Below are positions 1 to 8,811 of a stretch of 64,000 nt of DNA, piece after piece. The notes beneath the pieces are model-generated. The model worked only from the letters and a program-made list of their open reading frames with translations, ran no database searches and was not told the origin of the DNA. Source of the DNA: Aurantibacter_A sp039941195. Lineage in GTDB: Bacteria > Bacteroidota > Bacteroidia > Flavobacteriales > Flavobacteriaceae. The stretch covers positions 1-64,000 of the forward strand of contig NZ_JBDVFA010000025.1 in assembly GCF_039941195.1 (NCBI RefSeq). The letters run 5' to 3'. The number at the start of each line of letters is the position of its first letter. Position 1 is the stretch's first letter. Made by a program: the position numbers and the translations under genes.

Positions 1-101
1 TTTTTATAATCATTCTTAATTTCATATGAGCTCATTAAATAAGTGTACATTTCGTATCTTGTACAGATAAGAAAGTATAACAAAAAATATAAATTGATTT
101 T

Positions 102-2375
102 ATGGCTTTTGACATAGATATGATAAAGAAGGTTTACGCTTCCATGGCGGAACGTGTAGACAAAGCAAGAGAGATTGTAGGTAAGCCGCTTACACTATCA
201 GAAAAGATTTTGTATTCTCATTTATGGGATGGTAACCCAACCGAAGCATTTACTAGAGGAAAGGATTATGTTGATTTTGCTCCGGATCGTATTGCTTGTC
301 AAGATGCTACGGCTCAAATGGCTTTATTACAGTTTATGCAAGCAGGTAAGCCGAAAGTAGCGGTTCCAACTACGGTACACTGTGATCACTTAATTCAAGC
401 CAAAAGTGGCGCTAAAGCCGATTTAAAAATGGCAAATAACACCAGTGCTGAGGTTTTTGACTTTTTAGAATCCGTGTCTAATAAATATGGAATAGGGTTT
501 TGGAAACCGGGTGCAGGCATTATTCACCAAGTAGTTTTAGAGAATTATGCTTTTCCTGGTGGAATGATGATTGGTACCGATTCACATACCGTGAATGCAG
601 GTGGATTAGGAATGGTAGCTATTGGAGTTGGTGGTGCAGATGCTGTTGATGTAATGGCGGGAATGGCTTGGGAATTGAAATTTCCGAAATTAATTGGTGT
701 TCGTTTAACCGGAACGATTTCAGGTTGGACTGCTCCCAAAGATGTTATATTAAAAGTTGCCGAAATTCTTACTGCTAAAGGTGGTACAGGGGCAATTGTT
801 GAATATTTTGGCTCTGGAGCTAAATCGCTATCATGCACAGGTAAAGGTACCATTTGTAACATGGGTGCAGAAATAGGAGCGACAACTTCTACATTTGGCT
901 ACGATGATTCTATGGGCCGCTATTTAAGAGCTACGGATAGAGCAGATGTTGCGGATGCTGCTGATCAGGTTAAAGAATATTTAACAGCAGATACAGAAGT
1001 TTATGCTAATCCAGAAGATTATTTTGATCAAGTTATTGATATTGATTTGTCAAAGCTAAGCCCATTATTAAATGGACCGTTTACACCAGATTTATCAACA
1101 CCTGCAGGTGCAGAGATGACTACGAAGGCTACGGAAAATGAATGGCCATTGCAGGTGGAGTGGGGTTTAATAGGTTCGTGTACAAATTCATCATATGAAG
1201 ATTTGTCTCGTGCTTCTTCAATCGCCCAACAAGCACTTGATAAGGGAATTAAAATGAAATCAGAATTAGGAATTAATCCTGGTTCAGAACAAGTTCGTTT
1301 TACTGCTGAACGTGATGGTATTTTAGGTGTTTTTGAAAAATTAGACGCTAAAATATTTACCAATGCATGTGGCCCTTGTATTGGCCAATGGGCTCGCTAC
1401 AATGATCCAAAAAATGCACCTAAGAATAGTATTGTTCATTCATTTAACAGAAACTTTGCGAAAAGAGCTGATGGAAATCCGAATACGCATGCCTTTGTAG
1501 CTTCGCCTGAATTAACTGCTGCTATTGCAGTGGCTGGACGTTTAGATTTTAACCCAGTTACGGATACATTGATTAATGAGAATGGAGAAGAGGTTAAGTT
1601 TGATGAACCAACAGGATGGGAATTGCCACCTAAAGGTTTTGAAGTAGAGGATGCAGGATTCTTAGCACCAGATGAAGATGGTTCAGATGTAGAAGTAATA
1701 GTTTCTGAAAGTTCAGAACGTTTACAATTATTAGAGCCTTTTACGCCTATTGCGGATTCCGAGTTAAAAGGTGTTAAGTTGCTCATTAAAGCATTTGGTA
1801 AATGTACTACGGATCACATTTCTATGGCTGGACCATGGTTACGTTTTAGAGGACATTTAGATAACATTTCGAACAACTGTTTGATTGGTGCTGTAAATGC
1901 ATACAACCACAAAACCAATTTTGTAAAAAATCAAATTGATGGTGAGTATGGTGGTGTTCCGGATACGCAACGTGCGTACAAGGCAGCGGGAATTAAAACA
2001 ATAGTCGTTGGTGATCATAACTATGGTGAAGGTTCATCTCGTGAACATGCAGCCATGGAACCAAGGCATCTAGGAGTTGCAGCAGTATTAGTTAAATCTT
2101 TTGCTCGTATTCATGAAACAAACTTAAAAAAGCAAGGTATGCTAGGTTTGACCTTTGAAAATGAATCGGATTATGATTTAATTCAAGAAGATGATACTTT
2201 CGATTTTATTGATATCGCAGATTTTGCCCCAGGTAAACCTTTAACAATTGAGGTAACACATGCCGACGGTAACACGGATACAATTATTGCGAATCATACG
2301 TATAACGAAGCGCAAATAGCATGGTACCGAGAAGGTTCTGCTTTAAATGTTATAAAACGTGAAAATGCAGCTTAA
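102..2375 (+). CDS. acnA: Aconitate hydratase (aconitase, mitochondrial type)
   Basis: This enzyme converts citrate to isocitrate through cis-aconitate in the cytoplasmic TCA cycle. The 757-residue protein has the full aconitase layout: a large [4Fe-4S] domain followed by the swivel domain after about residue 560. The three cluster cysteines are visible as C360 (GSCTNSS) and C423/C426 (NACGPCIGQW), and the swivel-domain motif GEGSSREHAA is present. Length and sequence look closer to the mitochondrial-type family than to the ~890-residue bacterial AcnA, so the symbol is a loose assignment. The start is the first ATG in a short AT-rich leader without a clear Shine-Dalgarno sequence. A strong intrinsic terminator follows, so the gene is probably monocistronic. 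Confidence 0.96.
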   Translation: MAFDIDMIKKVYASMAERVDKAREIVGKPLTLSEKILYSHLWDGNPTEAFTRGKDYVDFAPDRIACQDATAQMALLQFMQAGKPKVAVPTTVHCDHLIQAKSGAKADLKMANNTSAEVFDFLESVSNKYGIGFWKPGAGIIHQVVLENYAFPGGMMIGTDSHTVNAGGLGMVAIGVGGADAVDVMAGMAWELKFPKLIGVRLTGTISGWTAPKDVILKVAEILTAKGGTGAIVEYFGSGAKSLSCTGKGTICNMGAEIGATTSTFGYDDSMGRYLRATDRADVADAADQVKEYLTADTEVYANPEDYFDQVIDIDLSKLSPLLNGPFTPDLSTPAGAEMTTKATENEWPLQVEWGLIGSCTNSSYEDLSRASSIAQQALDKGIKMKSELGINPGSEQVRFTAERDGILGVFEKLDAKIFTNACGPCIGQWARYNDPKNAPKNSIVHSFNRNFAKRADGNPNTHAFVASPELTAAIAVAGRLDFNPVTDTLINENGEEVKFDEPTGWELPPKGFEVEDAGFLAPDEDGSDVEVIVSESSERLQLLEPFTPIADSELKGVKLLIKAFGKCTTDHISMAGPWLRFRGHLDNISNNCLIGAVNAYNHKTNFVKNQIDGEYGGVPDTQRAYKAAGIKTIVVGDHNYGEGSSREHAAMEPRHLGVAAVLVKSFARIHETNLKKQGMLGLTFENESDYDLIQEDDTFDFIDIADFAPGKPLTIEVTHADGNTDTIIANHTYNEAQIAWYREGSALNVIKRENAA

Positions 2376-2390
2376 TGCTCATAAATAATA

Positions 2391-2422
2391 AAAAAACTCC
2401 TGATTTTAATCAGGAGTTTTTT
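2391..2422 (+). terminator. Intrinsic terminator after aconitase
   Basis: A perfect 15-bp stem (2391-2405 with 2408-2422) around a 2-base tip is flanked by an A-run and a T-run. It can act in either direction and lies 16 bases after the aconitase stop codon. Confidence 0.85.
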
Positions 2423-2429
2423 AGTTTTG
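2422..2429 (+). promoter_or_regulatory. Possible -7 box for the thioredoxin-fold gene
   Basis: TAGTTTTG fits the Bacteroidota -7 consensus TAnnTTTG and lies 20 bases before the ATG at 2449. It overlaps the end of the aconitase terminator. No convincing -33 element was seen, so the call rests on the -7 match and position. Confidence 0.4.
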
Positions 2430-2448
2430 AGGAAATCCTCCAAATTTA

Positions 2449-3006
2449 ATGATAAAGAAAAAGACTGTATTAAACGTTCTATTGATTGGGCTTATATTGT
2501 CCTTTTTTGTTACTCCATTAGGAGATTTTAGCAAAGAACTTTTAAACAAATGGTTTGCCACTTCCCCAACTATAATAAGTGTAGAAAATCGAGGAAAAAT
2601 TAGCTCCTACAATTGGAAGTTAAAAGATGCCAATTGGAATATATTTGATTTCAATAAATCTGCTGGTAAAGTAGTATTTATTAATTTTTGGACTACGTGG
2701 CATTTACCCTCAAGGGCTCAATTGGATGATATTCAAATGCTCTATAATCGCTATAAGAGTCAAGTTGATTTTTATATTATCACTGATGAAGAGCAATCTG
2801 TACCAGCTGAATTTATAGCTAAAGAGGGATATACGTTCCCAATTACGCATCAAATAATAGGTGAACCTAGTCCTATTAAATTATTAAAGCCTTCAGGCAG
2901 TTATTTACTCGACAGAGAAGGCAATATAGTTATTCATCAAACCGCCATCGCAGACTGGGACAATAGTAAAGTCTTCGATTTAATTAATTCCCTTTTAGCA
3001 AAGTAG
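2449..3006 (+). CDS. TlpA/ResA-like thioredoxin-fold protein lacking the CxxC
   Basis: This is a membrane-anchored or exported thioredoxin-fold protein of 185 residues. An N-terminal hydrophobic segment (about residues 7-24) is followed by a TlpA/AhpC-TSA-like domain. The region that normally reads W-C-x-x-C is W84-H85-L86-P87-S88, so both redox cysteines are replaced (by His and Ser). The surrounding strand (VVFINFWTTW) and the later segment with a conserved-looking proline (YTFPITHQ) keep the family pattern. Thiol-disulphide exchange through the usual pair is therefore impossible; a binding or chaperone-like role is an inference. It stands alone between a terminator and a tRNA gene. Fold confidence is good; function is unknown. 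Confidence 0.8.
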   Translation: MIKKKTVLNVLLIGLILSFFVTPLGDFSKELLNKWFATSPTIISVENRGKISSYNWKLKDANWNIFDFNKSAGKVVFINFWTTWHLPSRAQLDDIQMLYNRYKSQVDFYIITDEEQSVPAEFIAKEGYTFPITHQIIGEPSPIKLLKPSGSYLLDREGNIVIHQTAIADWDNSKVFDLINSLLAK

Positions 3007-3061
3007 TGTTCTGTTCTAAGTGGTACGAACAAGCTTTTAGCTCTAGTGCCGTTTATATTTT

Positions 3062-3089
3062 TGCGCACGAGAACCCCGAAGCGTCGGGG
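3062..3089. repeat. Partial copy of the tRNA-Leu 3' end plus hairpin
   Basis: Bases 3062-3073 (TGCGCACGAGAA) repeat exactly the 3'-terminal 12 bases of the tRNA-Leu gene at 3166-3177, in the same orientation. A 6-bp GC-rich hairpin follows directly (CCCCGA 3074-3079, TCGGGG 3084-3089). It could be a remnant of an attachment site, a decayed tRNA copy or a processing element. No integrase lies nearby. Confidence 0.45.
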
Positions 3090-3132
3090 GAACTCTAGGG
3101 CCTACATAATTGTTTTGTTTAATATTAACGGA

Positions 3133-3164
3133 TAAAAAAAGACCACCTTTTCAAGTGATCTTTT
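3133..3164 (-). terminator. Terminator of tRNA-Leu
   Basis: On the minus strand, directly after the tRNA-Leu 3' end, a 9-bp stem (3155-3163 with 3138-3146, one G-U pair) is followed by a run of T residues. This is a typical short intrinsic terminator. Confidence 0.75.
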
Positions 3165-3165
3165 G

Positions 3166-3249
3166 TGCGCACGAGAAGACTCGAACTTCCACGGCCTAGT
3201 GGCCACCAGCCCCTCAAGCTGGCGCGTCTACCAATTCCGCCACGTGCGC
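3166..3249 (-). tRNA. tRNA-Leu (anticodon GAG)
   Basis: The 84-base minus-strand cloverleaf has a perfect 7-bp acceptor stem (GCGCACG with CGTGCGC) and an A discriminator. The anticodon stem CCAGC/GCTGG carries the loop TTGAGGG, so the anticodon is GAG. A variable arm and the T-loop TTCGAGT are present, as expected for a class II leucine tRNA. CCA is not encoded. Confidence 0.95.
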
Positions 3250-3296
3250 TTTGTTTGATAGTGACGGCAAATATAATATCCTTTTTGATTTATACT

Positions 3297-4730
3297 TTAG
3301 AAATTGAAATATTCTTTGGCATTATTATAGCAGATGTCTTGTACAATTTTACCAATCCATTCCATGTCATTCGGCAATTCACCACTTTCTATTTCCTTGC
3401 CGAAGAGGTTGCATAAAATTCTTCTAAAATATTCATGTCTCGGAAATGATAAAAAGCTTCTAGAATCTGTAAGCATACCAACAAAAGTGCTCAATATTCC
3501 CATATTAGAAAGTACATTCATTTGGTCAATCATACCGTCCTTCTGATCAAGAAACCACCAGCCAGAACCCCATTGAACTTTACCTTTTACACTACCATCA
3601 TTATAATTACCTATCATGGTAGCCATAACTTCATTATCAGTAGGGTTTAGGTTGTAAATGATTGTTTTTGTCAATTTGTCTTTAGAATCCAAACGGTCGA
3701 AGAAAGAAGAAAGTCCTTCTGCTTGTTTAAAATCTCCCATAGAATCCCATCCAGTATCAGGGCCTAGAATTTTATGCATGCGACTATTGTTATTCCGTAA
3801 TGCACCTAAATGAAATTGTTGCACCCAACCATGTTCATGATATAGTTCAGAAAGAAATTGTAACAATGCCATTTGAAATTTCTTAGCTTCTTCAAAACTA
3901 ACAGCCTTTCCTTCTCTTTTCTTTTTGAAAATAGTAGCTACTTCAGTTTCGGTATAATCTACTTTAAACAATTGATTTAATCCATGATCACATAAACGAC
4001 ATCCATTTTTGTGAAAGTATTCGATACGGTTCTTCAAAGCACTACATAAATCGGTATATGTTGAAATAGTAATGTTTGCAACCTGCCCAAGGCTATCTAA
4101 ATATGCATTATATCCATCATTCTGAATTATAATAGATTTATCAGGTCTAAATGCAGTCGTTACTTTTGTTTTAAAATCACTGTTTAATAAACTTTGATGG
4201 TATTCTAAATTATCAGTAGGATCTTCAGTAGTACAAAGCAATTCTACATTCATCATAGAAATAAGTCCTCGAGCTGAAAAGTTGGGAGAATTTAGTTTTG
4301 TATGTGTTTCTTCAAAAATTTCTTTTGAATTTTTTGGAGTCAATAAATCATTAATTCCAAAATAACGCGAAAGTTCTAGATGTGTCCAATGATATAATGG
4401 ATTTCGCATTGTGTATGGAACAGCATAAGCCCATTTTTCAAATTTTTCTACATCCCTAGCGTTGCCGGTTATATATTTTTCATTTATACCTAAGGTTCGC
4501 ATTGCTCTCCATTTGTAATGATCCCCATCAATCCATGCTTTTGTAATATTTTCAAAAGTGTGATTGTTAGCCAATAATTCTGGCGATAGATGATTGTGAT
4601 AATCAATTATGGGCATTTTTTTTGCGAAATCGTGGTAAAGTTCTTCTGAGTATTTGTTGTCTAAAATAAAATTGGAATGTATCAAATTGGTTGTGTTTAA
4701 AGGTTTTTTTAAAAGTAACTCTAAATGCAA
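3297..4730 (-). CDS. uxaC: Uronate (glucuronate) isomerase
   Basis: UxaC isomerises D-glucuronate to D-fructuronate, or galacturonate to tagaturonate, in the cytoplasm. The 477-residue protein matches the family length. It shows the amidohydrolase-type metal motif DYHNHL (H45, H47), the WRAMR segment and the C-terminal TDSRSFLSFPRHEYFRR region. The ATG at 4730 gives about ten residues more than usual; a TTG just before IHSNFILD could be the true start, and no Shine-Dalgarno sequence decides. It is divergent from the DUF1080 operon, and the shared spacer carries a perfect 18-bp operator palindrome. The next pathway steps (mannonate oxidoreductase and dehydratase) lie 40 kb away under a near-identical operator. 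Confidence 0.95.
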   Translation of the reverse strand: MHLELLLKKPLNTTNLIHSNFILDNKYSEELYHDFAKKMPIIDYHNHLSPELLANNHTFENITKAWIDGDHYKWRAMRTLGINEKYITGNARDVEKFEKWAYAVPYTMRNPLYHWTHLELSRYFGINDLLTPKNSKEIFEETHTKLNSPNFSARGLISMMNVELLCTTEDPTDNLEYHQSLLNSDFKTKVTTAFRPDKSIIIQNDGYNAYLDSLGQVANITISTYTDLCSALKNRIEYFHKNGCRLCDHGLNQLFKVDYTETEVATIFKKKREGKAVSFEEAKKFQMALLQFLSELYHEHGWVQQFHLGALRNNNSRMHKILGPDTGWDSMGDFKQAEGLSSFFDRLDSKDKLTKTIIYNLNPTDNEVMATMIGNYNDGSVKGKVQWGSGWWFLDQKDGMIDQMNVLSNMGILSTFVGMLTDSRSFLSFPRHEYFRRILCNLFGKEIESGELPNDMEWIGKIVQDICYNNAKEYFNF

Positions 4731-4850
4731 ATGAATATTACAATTGAGCTATCAATTGTAATCGAAAGTGTCTAGCTTTGGTCTTGTCTTTATTAGTGGT
4801 ATTTAAATAAACTAAAATAATGTGGGTACAAGTTAAAAATATTTTTTACA

Positions 4851-4868
4851 TTCGTTAACGTTAACGAA
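4851..4868. promoter_or_regulatory. LacI-type operator palindrome (uxaC / DUF1080 divergent region)
   Basis: TTCGTTAACGTTAACGAA is a perfect 18-bp palindrome in the 212-bp spacer between divergent uxaC and the DUF1080 operon. Near-copies occur upstream of susC (15778, 15799) and of the SDR-uxuA operon (43485). A TACATTCG segment (4847-4854), close to a -7 box, overlaps its left edge on the plus strand, which suggests repression by occlusion of the DUF1080 operon promoter. Confidence 0.75.
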
Positions 4869-4942
4869 GATTTTTTTTGATTAACTTATTATACACTTTA
4901 ACTTAATAAAATATCAATTAACTCATTAAAATAGAAGTACTT

Positions 4943-6319
4943 ATGATTAAAAATGCAGCAATAAAGTTGATTTTTGCACTGCTAATAGGATTTTCCAGTT
5001 CTGCTCAAGACAATTGGGAAATGTTATTCAATGGAAAAGACTTGAAAAACTTTGAACAACTCAATGGTAATGCGCCATATAAAATAGAGAATAAAGAACT
5101 AATTGGAACCTCAAAAATGGGTACTCCAAATAGTTTCATGGCGACCAAAAAAAAATATTCAGACTTTATTTTAGAGTTTGAAGTATTTGTAGAGAATGGC
5201 CTTAATTCAGGTGTTCAATTTAGAAGTATTAGTTCACCAGATATTAAGAAGGGTCGTGTACACGGATATCAATGTGAAATTGAAACAAGTTCAAGAAAAT
5301 GGGCAGGTGGAATTTATGATGAAGCTAGAAATGGATGGCTATATCCGCTTTCTAGAAATCCAAAAGGACAGCAAGCATTTGTTCCGGGGCAATGGAATCA
5401 TTATCGCATAGAGGCTATTGGCAATGAAATACGCACATGGGTAAATGATGTACAGTGTGCTAATTTGGTGGACGACACAACTGCAGAAGGGATTATTGCT
5501 TTTCAAGTACATGGTATTGGTGACCACAAGGAACTAGAAGGTAAAATTGTAAAATGGAAGAACATTAAAATTAAAACTACTGATCTTGAAAAATCAAGAA
5601 AAAGTGTTGATTCTGATGTGCCTGAATTTAGTTACATAGACAACCAGTTAACCGAAAATGAAAAAAGAAAAGGATGGCGTTTTCTTTGGGATGGAAAAAC
5701 AACAAATGGTTGGAGAGGTGCTAAACTAGATAAGTTTCCAGAAAAGGGCTGGGTAATGAAAGATGGTATTCTTACAGTGCTTTCTTCAGGAGGAGCCGAG
5801 TCTAGAAATGGCGGTGATATTGTTACTACAGATTCGTATAGCGATTTTGAATTGAGTGTAGATTTTAAAATGACAACAGGAGCAAACAGTGGTATTAAGT
5901 ATTTTGTCGATTCTGAATTGAATAAAGGAGAAGGTTCTGCAATAGGATTAGAATTTCAAGTACTTGATGATAAAGTGCATCCTGATGCAAAAAAAGGACA
6001 CAATGGTAATAGAACTGTAGGTTCTCTTTATGATCTAATCAGAGCGGAGAACAATGATAGTTCTAGAGGTAAGAATTTTAAAGGTATTGGTAATTGGAAC
6101 AACGCGAGAGTTGTTGTAAAAGGTGGACATGTAGAACATTGGTTAAATCAAACTAAAGTGGTAGAATTTGATCGTTTTAGTCAAATGTTTAAAGCTTTGG
6201 TAGAAAAAAGTAAATACGAAAAATGGGAGAATTTTGGTCGTATTCCAGAAGGCTTGATATTAATTCAAGATCACGGGGACGAGGTTTCTTTCAAGAATAT
6301 AAAAATTAGAGAATTTTAA
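4943..6319 (+). CDS. Exported protein with two DUF1080 (3-keto-disaccharide hydrolase-type) domains
   Basis: The 458-residue secreted protein begins with a signal peptide (residues 1-21, ending SSAQ). Two tandem DUF1080 domains follow, at about 24-212 and 240-458; each is a concanavalin-like beta-sandwich. Both show family patterns: WEMLFNGKDLKNF and the later WRFLWDGKTTNGWRG at the domain starts, and NSGVQFRS and NSGIKYFV in the centres. Members of this family have been linked to hydrolysis or lyase cleavage of 3-keto-glycosides; the substrate here is unknown. It is the first gene of a four-gene operon with a Gfo/Idh/MocA oxidoreductase that could form the 3-keto intermediate. Operator control from position 4851 is likely. 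Confidence 0.85.
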   Translation: MIKNAAIKLIFALLIGFSSSAQDNWEMLFNGKDLKNFEQLNGNAPYKIENKELIGTSKMGTPNSFMATKKKYSDFILEFEVFVENGLNSGVQFRSISSPDIKKGRVHGYQCEIETSSRKWAGGIYDEARNGWLYPLSRNPKGQQAFVPGQWNHYRIEAIGNEIRTWVNDVQCANLVDDTTAEGIIAFQVHGIGDHKELEGKIVKWKNIKIKTTDLEKSRKSVDSDVPEFSYIDNQLTENEKRKGWRFLWDGKTTNGWRGAKLDKFPEKGWVMKDGILTVLSSGGAESRNGGDIVTTDSYSDFELSVDFKMTTGANSGIKYFVDSELNKGEGSAIGLEFQVLDDKVHPDAKKGHNGNRTVGSLYDLIRAENNDSSRGKNFKGIGNWNNARVVVKGGHVEHWLNQTKVVEFDRFSQMFKALVEKSKYEKWENFGRIPEGLILIQDHGDEVSFKNIKIREF

Positions 6320-6334
6320 TAAGATACATTGAAA

Positions 6335-7693
6335 ATGGACAAGGCAAGAAGAAATTTTATTAAAAAAACTACATTGGCATCAGGTGGTATTATACTTGGT
6401 GCTAATGCAATGAGCGCTAAAAGTTATAATAAGATTATTGGCGCAAATGATCGTGTGAGAGTGGGGGTAGCTGGATTCTCAAATAGAGCAAAAGGGGCTC
6501 TAATTCCCGCGTTTAATGGTCATAGTAAAGCACAAAATTTTGAAATTATTGGGGTGTCTGATATTTGGAATAGAAGGCGTGATGAAGGAGCTGCGTTTAT
6601 TAAAGAATTAACGGGCGACAAAATTAAGCAATGGAAGAATAATGAGGAAATGTATGATAAGGACAAGATAGATGCTGTTCTTATTTCAACTGCAGATTTT
6701 CAACATGCTTTGCATACAGTACAAGCAGCTAATGCAAAAAAAGATGTTTATTGTGAAAAACCTTTTGCAGAAACTATGGATGATGCTAGGGTAGGAATGA
6801 AAGCTGTGAAAGATTCAGGTATAGTTTTCCAAATTGGATCACAGCGTAGAAGTGGAGCCAATTATCATCGTGCAAACGATTATATAAAATCGGGTGACTT
6901 TGGTGATATTGTAATGGTTGAAATGACATGGAATGTAAATCAGCCAGGTAGATGGCGTTTGCCACAATTGACCAAGGAAATTAGAGAATCGGATGTGGAT
7001 TGGAAACGTTATCAAATGAACCGTCCTGAAGCTGCATGGGATCCACGAAAATATTTAGAATACCGTTTGTTTTGGCCATATTCTTCTGGAATACCTGGTC
7101 AATGGATGTCGCATCAAATTGATACAGTACACTGGTTTTCTGGTTTTAACCATCCAAGAAGTGTTGCGGCTAATGGAGGTATATATTTATGGAAAGATGG
7201 AAGAAAGAACTTTGATACCATGTCAGCTGTTTTCGATTATGGTCCTGATGATGATATGAGTTCAGGTTTCCAGGTCACATATTCCTCGCGTTTTACAAAT
7301 TCTGCTGGAGGTACTAAAGAAATTTACTATTCTAATGCAGGTGAGTTGAATTTAGATACAAATAAGGTAAGTGATAATGGTGGGCTTTCAGAGCGACATG
7401 CTAAGGCCATGAATATGGAACCTAATAAACTGAAAGGATTTAATCTTGCCGATGATGCTCCAAAAGTAGTTACTTCTGCTAATACTGGTGCCGATAATAT
7501 GACATCATTACACATGTTAAACTGGATGGAATGTGTTCGTAGTAGAAAAACTACGAATGGACCAATAGAAGCAGGTTATAATCATTCGATTGCTAATATT
7601 ATGACAACAGCGGCATTGCGTACAGGCTTAAAGGCAACTTTTGATGAGGCTACGCAAAATGTTTTAGCAGGAGGAAAAGTATTTAAATATTAA
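6335..7693 (+). CDS. Tat-exported Gfo/Idh/MocA family oxidoreductase
   Basis: This is an NAD(P)-dependent sugar oxidoreductase of about 452 residues. The N-terminus is a Tat signal (RRNFIKK followed by a hydrophobic stretch to about residue 30), so it probably acts in the periplasm. The Rossmann domain starts at VRVGVAGFSNRAKG, and the family motif CEKPFAE is present. A likely catalytic segment lies near MSHQIDTVHWF. A TTG at 6329 is in frame, but the ATG at 6335 fits the Tat peptide equally well and was chosen. It sits 15 bases after the first DUF1080 gene. By family precedent it may oxidise a sugar at C3 so that DUF1080 proteins can cleave the product; this is inference. Confidence 0.88.
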   Translation: MDKARRNFIKKTTLASGGIILGANAMSAKSYNKIIGANDRVRVGVAGFSNRAKGALIPAFNGHSKAQNFEIIGVSDIWNRRRDEGAAFIKELTGDKIKQWKNNEEMYDKDKIDAVLISTADFQHALHTVQAANAKKDVYCEKPFAETMDDARVGMKAVKDSGIVFQIGSQRRSGANYHRANDYIKSGDFGDIVMVEMTWNVNQPGRWRLPQLTKEIRESDVDWKRYQMNRPEAAWDPRKYLEYRLFWPYSSGIPGQWMSHQIDTVHWFSGFNHPRSVAANGGIYLWKDGRKNFDTMSAVFDYGPDDDMSSGFQVTYSSRFTNSAGGTKEIYYSNAGELNLDTNKVSDNGGLSERHAKAMNMEPNKLKGFNLADDAPKVVTSANTGADNMTSLHMLNWMECVRSRKTTNGPIEAGYNHSIANIMTTAALRTGLKATFDEATQNVLAGGKVFKY

Positions 7694-7703
7694 AATAGAG
7701 AGA

Positions 7704-8792
7704 ATGTTGAGATTATTAAAGAGTAATTTATTGAGTTGTGCAATGGTGTCTGTGTTGCTAGTTTCCTCTTGTAAAGAGAAAAAAGAAAGTGAAAATACAG
7801 CAACAGAAGAATCTGAGACTATGCAAGAATCATCAAAAGTGAGTTTTATTAAAGATGATGCTAAGAAAAAGGTAGATGTAAAAATAGATGGCGATTTGTT
7901 TACGAGTTATGTATACGACGGACAAACACCAAAACCTATATTGTATCCAGTTATTACAAAAAGTGGTAAAACGGTAACTAGAGGGTTTCCGTATGCTCCA
8001 AGACCTAATGAGCGTGTAGATCACCCGCATCATGCAGGATTATGGTTTAATTATGGCGATGTTAATGGCTTGGATTTTTGGAATAATTCTTATGCAATTC
8101 CAGAAGAAGAAAAAGGGAAATATGGAAGTATTATACATCAAGAAATTTTGGATAGTAATGATGATTCTGGTGTTTTAAAAATTAGAGCTATATGGCGTTC
8201 ACCTAAAAATGTAGATTTATTGGAAGAAATTACTGAATTTAAATTTTCGGAGGATGGAGATACCAGAATTATAGATCGTTCATCTACGTTAAAGGCGCTT
8301 GAAGATGTTTCTTTTGATGATAATAAAGAAGGTATGATTGCAATTCGTGTTACGCGCGAATTAGAATTGCCAACAGATAAACCTGCGGTTTACACTGATG
8401 CAGAAGGCAATTTAACTGAAGTTAAAGCCTTAAACAATGAAGGTGTAAACGGAAATTATTTTGCTAGTGAAGGACTCACCGGTAATGATGTATGGGGCAC
8501 TCGAAATAAATGGGTGAAGCTAGAAAGCAATATTGAAGGCGATAATGTGTCGGTAACTATCATTGATAACAAGAAAAATGTTGGATATCCAACCTATTGG
8601 CATGCGCGTGATTATGGCCTTTTTGCAGCTAATCCATTAGGACAAGAGGTTTTCTCTGAAGGTAAAGAAGTATTAAAATTCAAATTAGCAAAAGGCGAGT
8701 CAACCACGTTTAATTATCGTATTTTAGTACATAGTGGTGCTGTGCTTTCAAAGGAAAGTATTGATAGTTCATTTGCAGATTTTAACAATTAA
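7704..8792 (+). CDS. DUF6807 (PmoA-like) lipoprotein
   Basis: This 362-residue lipoprotein has the lipobox LVSSC (Cys23) followed by an acidic, serine-rich linker to about residue 47. The rest resembles the DUF6807 family, called 'PmoA-like' in databases although it is not a methane monooxygenase subunit. Histidine-rich segments typical of the family are visible: RVDHPHHAGLWFNYGDVNG near residues 110-128 and YWHARDYGLFAANP near 300. The family often lies beside Gfo/Idh/MocA and DUF1080 genes in Bacteroidota, as here; its reaction is not known to me. It is the third gene of the operon, 10 bases after the oxidoreductase stop. A role in processing a carbohydrate outside the cytoplasm is inferred from context. 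Confidence 0.8.
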   Translation: MLRLLKSNLLSCAMVSVLLVSSCKEKKESENTATEESETMQESSKVSFIKDDAKKKVDVKIDGDLFTSYVYDGQTPKPILYPVITKSGKTVTRGFPYAPRPNERVDHPHHAGLWFNYGDVNGLDFWNNSYAIPEEEKGKYGSIIHQEILDSNDDSGVLKIRAIWRSPKNVDLLEEITEFKFSEDGDTRIIDRSSTLKALEDVSFDDNKEGMIAIRVTRELELPTDKPAVYTDAEGNLTEVKALNNEGVNGNYFASEGLTGNDVWGTRNKWVKLESNIEGDNVSVTIIDNKKNVGYPTYWHARDYGLFAANPLGQEVFSEGKEVLKFKLAKGESTTFNYRILVHSGAVLSKESIDSSFADFNN

Positions 8793-8811
8793 AAAAATCA
8801 AATAATATCTT

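Noticed and set aside
3165..3416. 83-residue open frame on the plus strand across tRNA-Leu and the end of uxaC
   Set aside because: It runs through the tRNA gene and antisense to uxaC; composition is that of translated tRNA.
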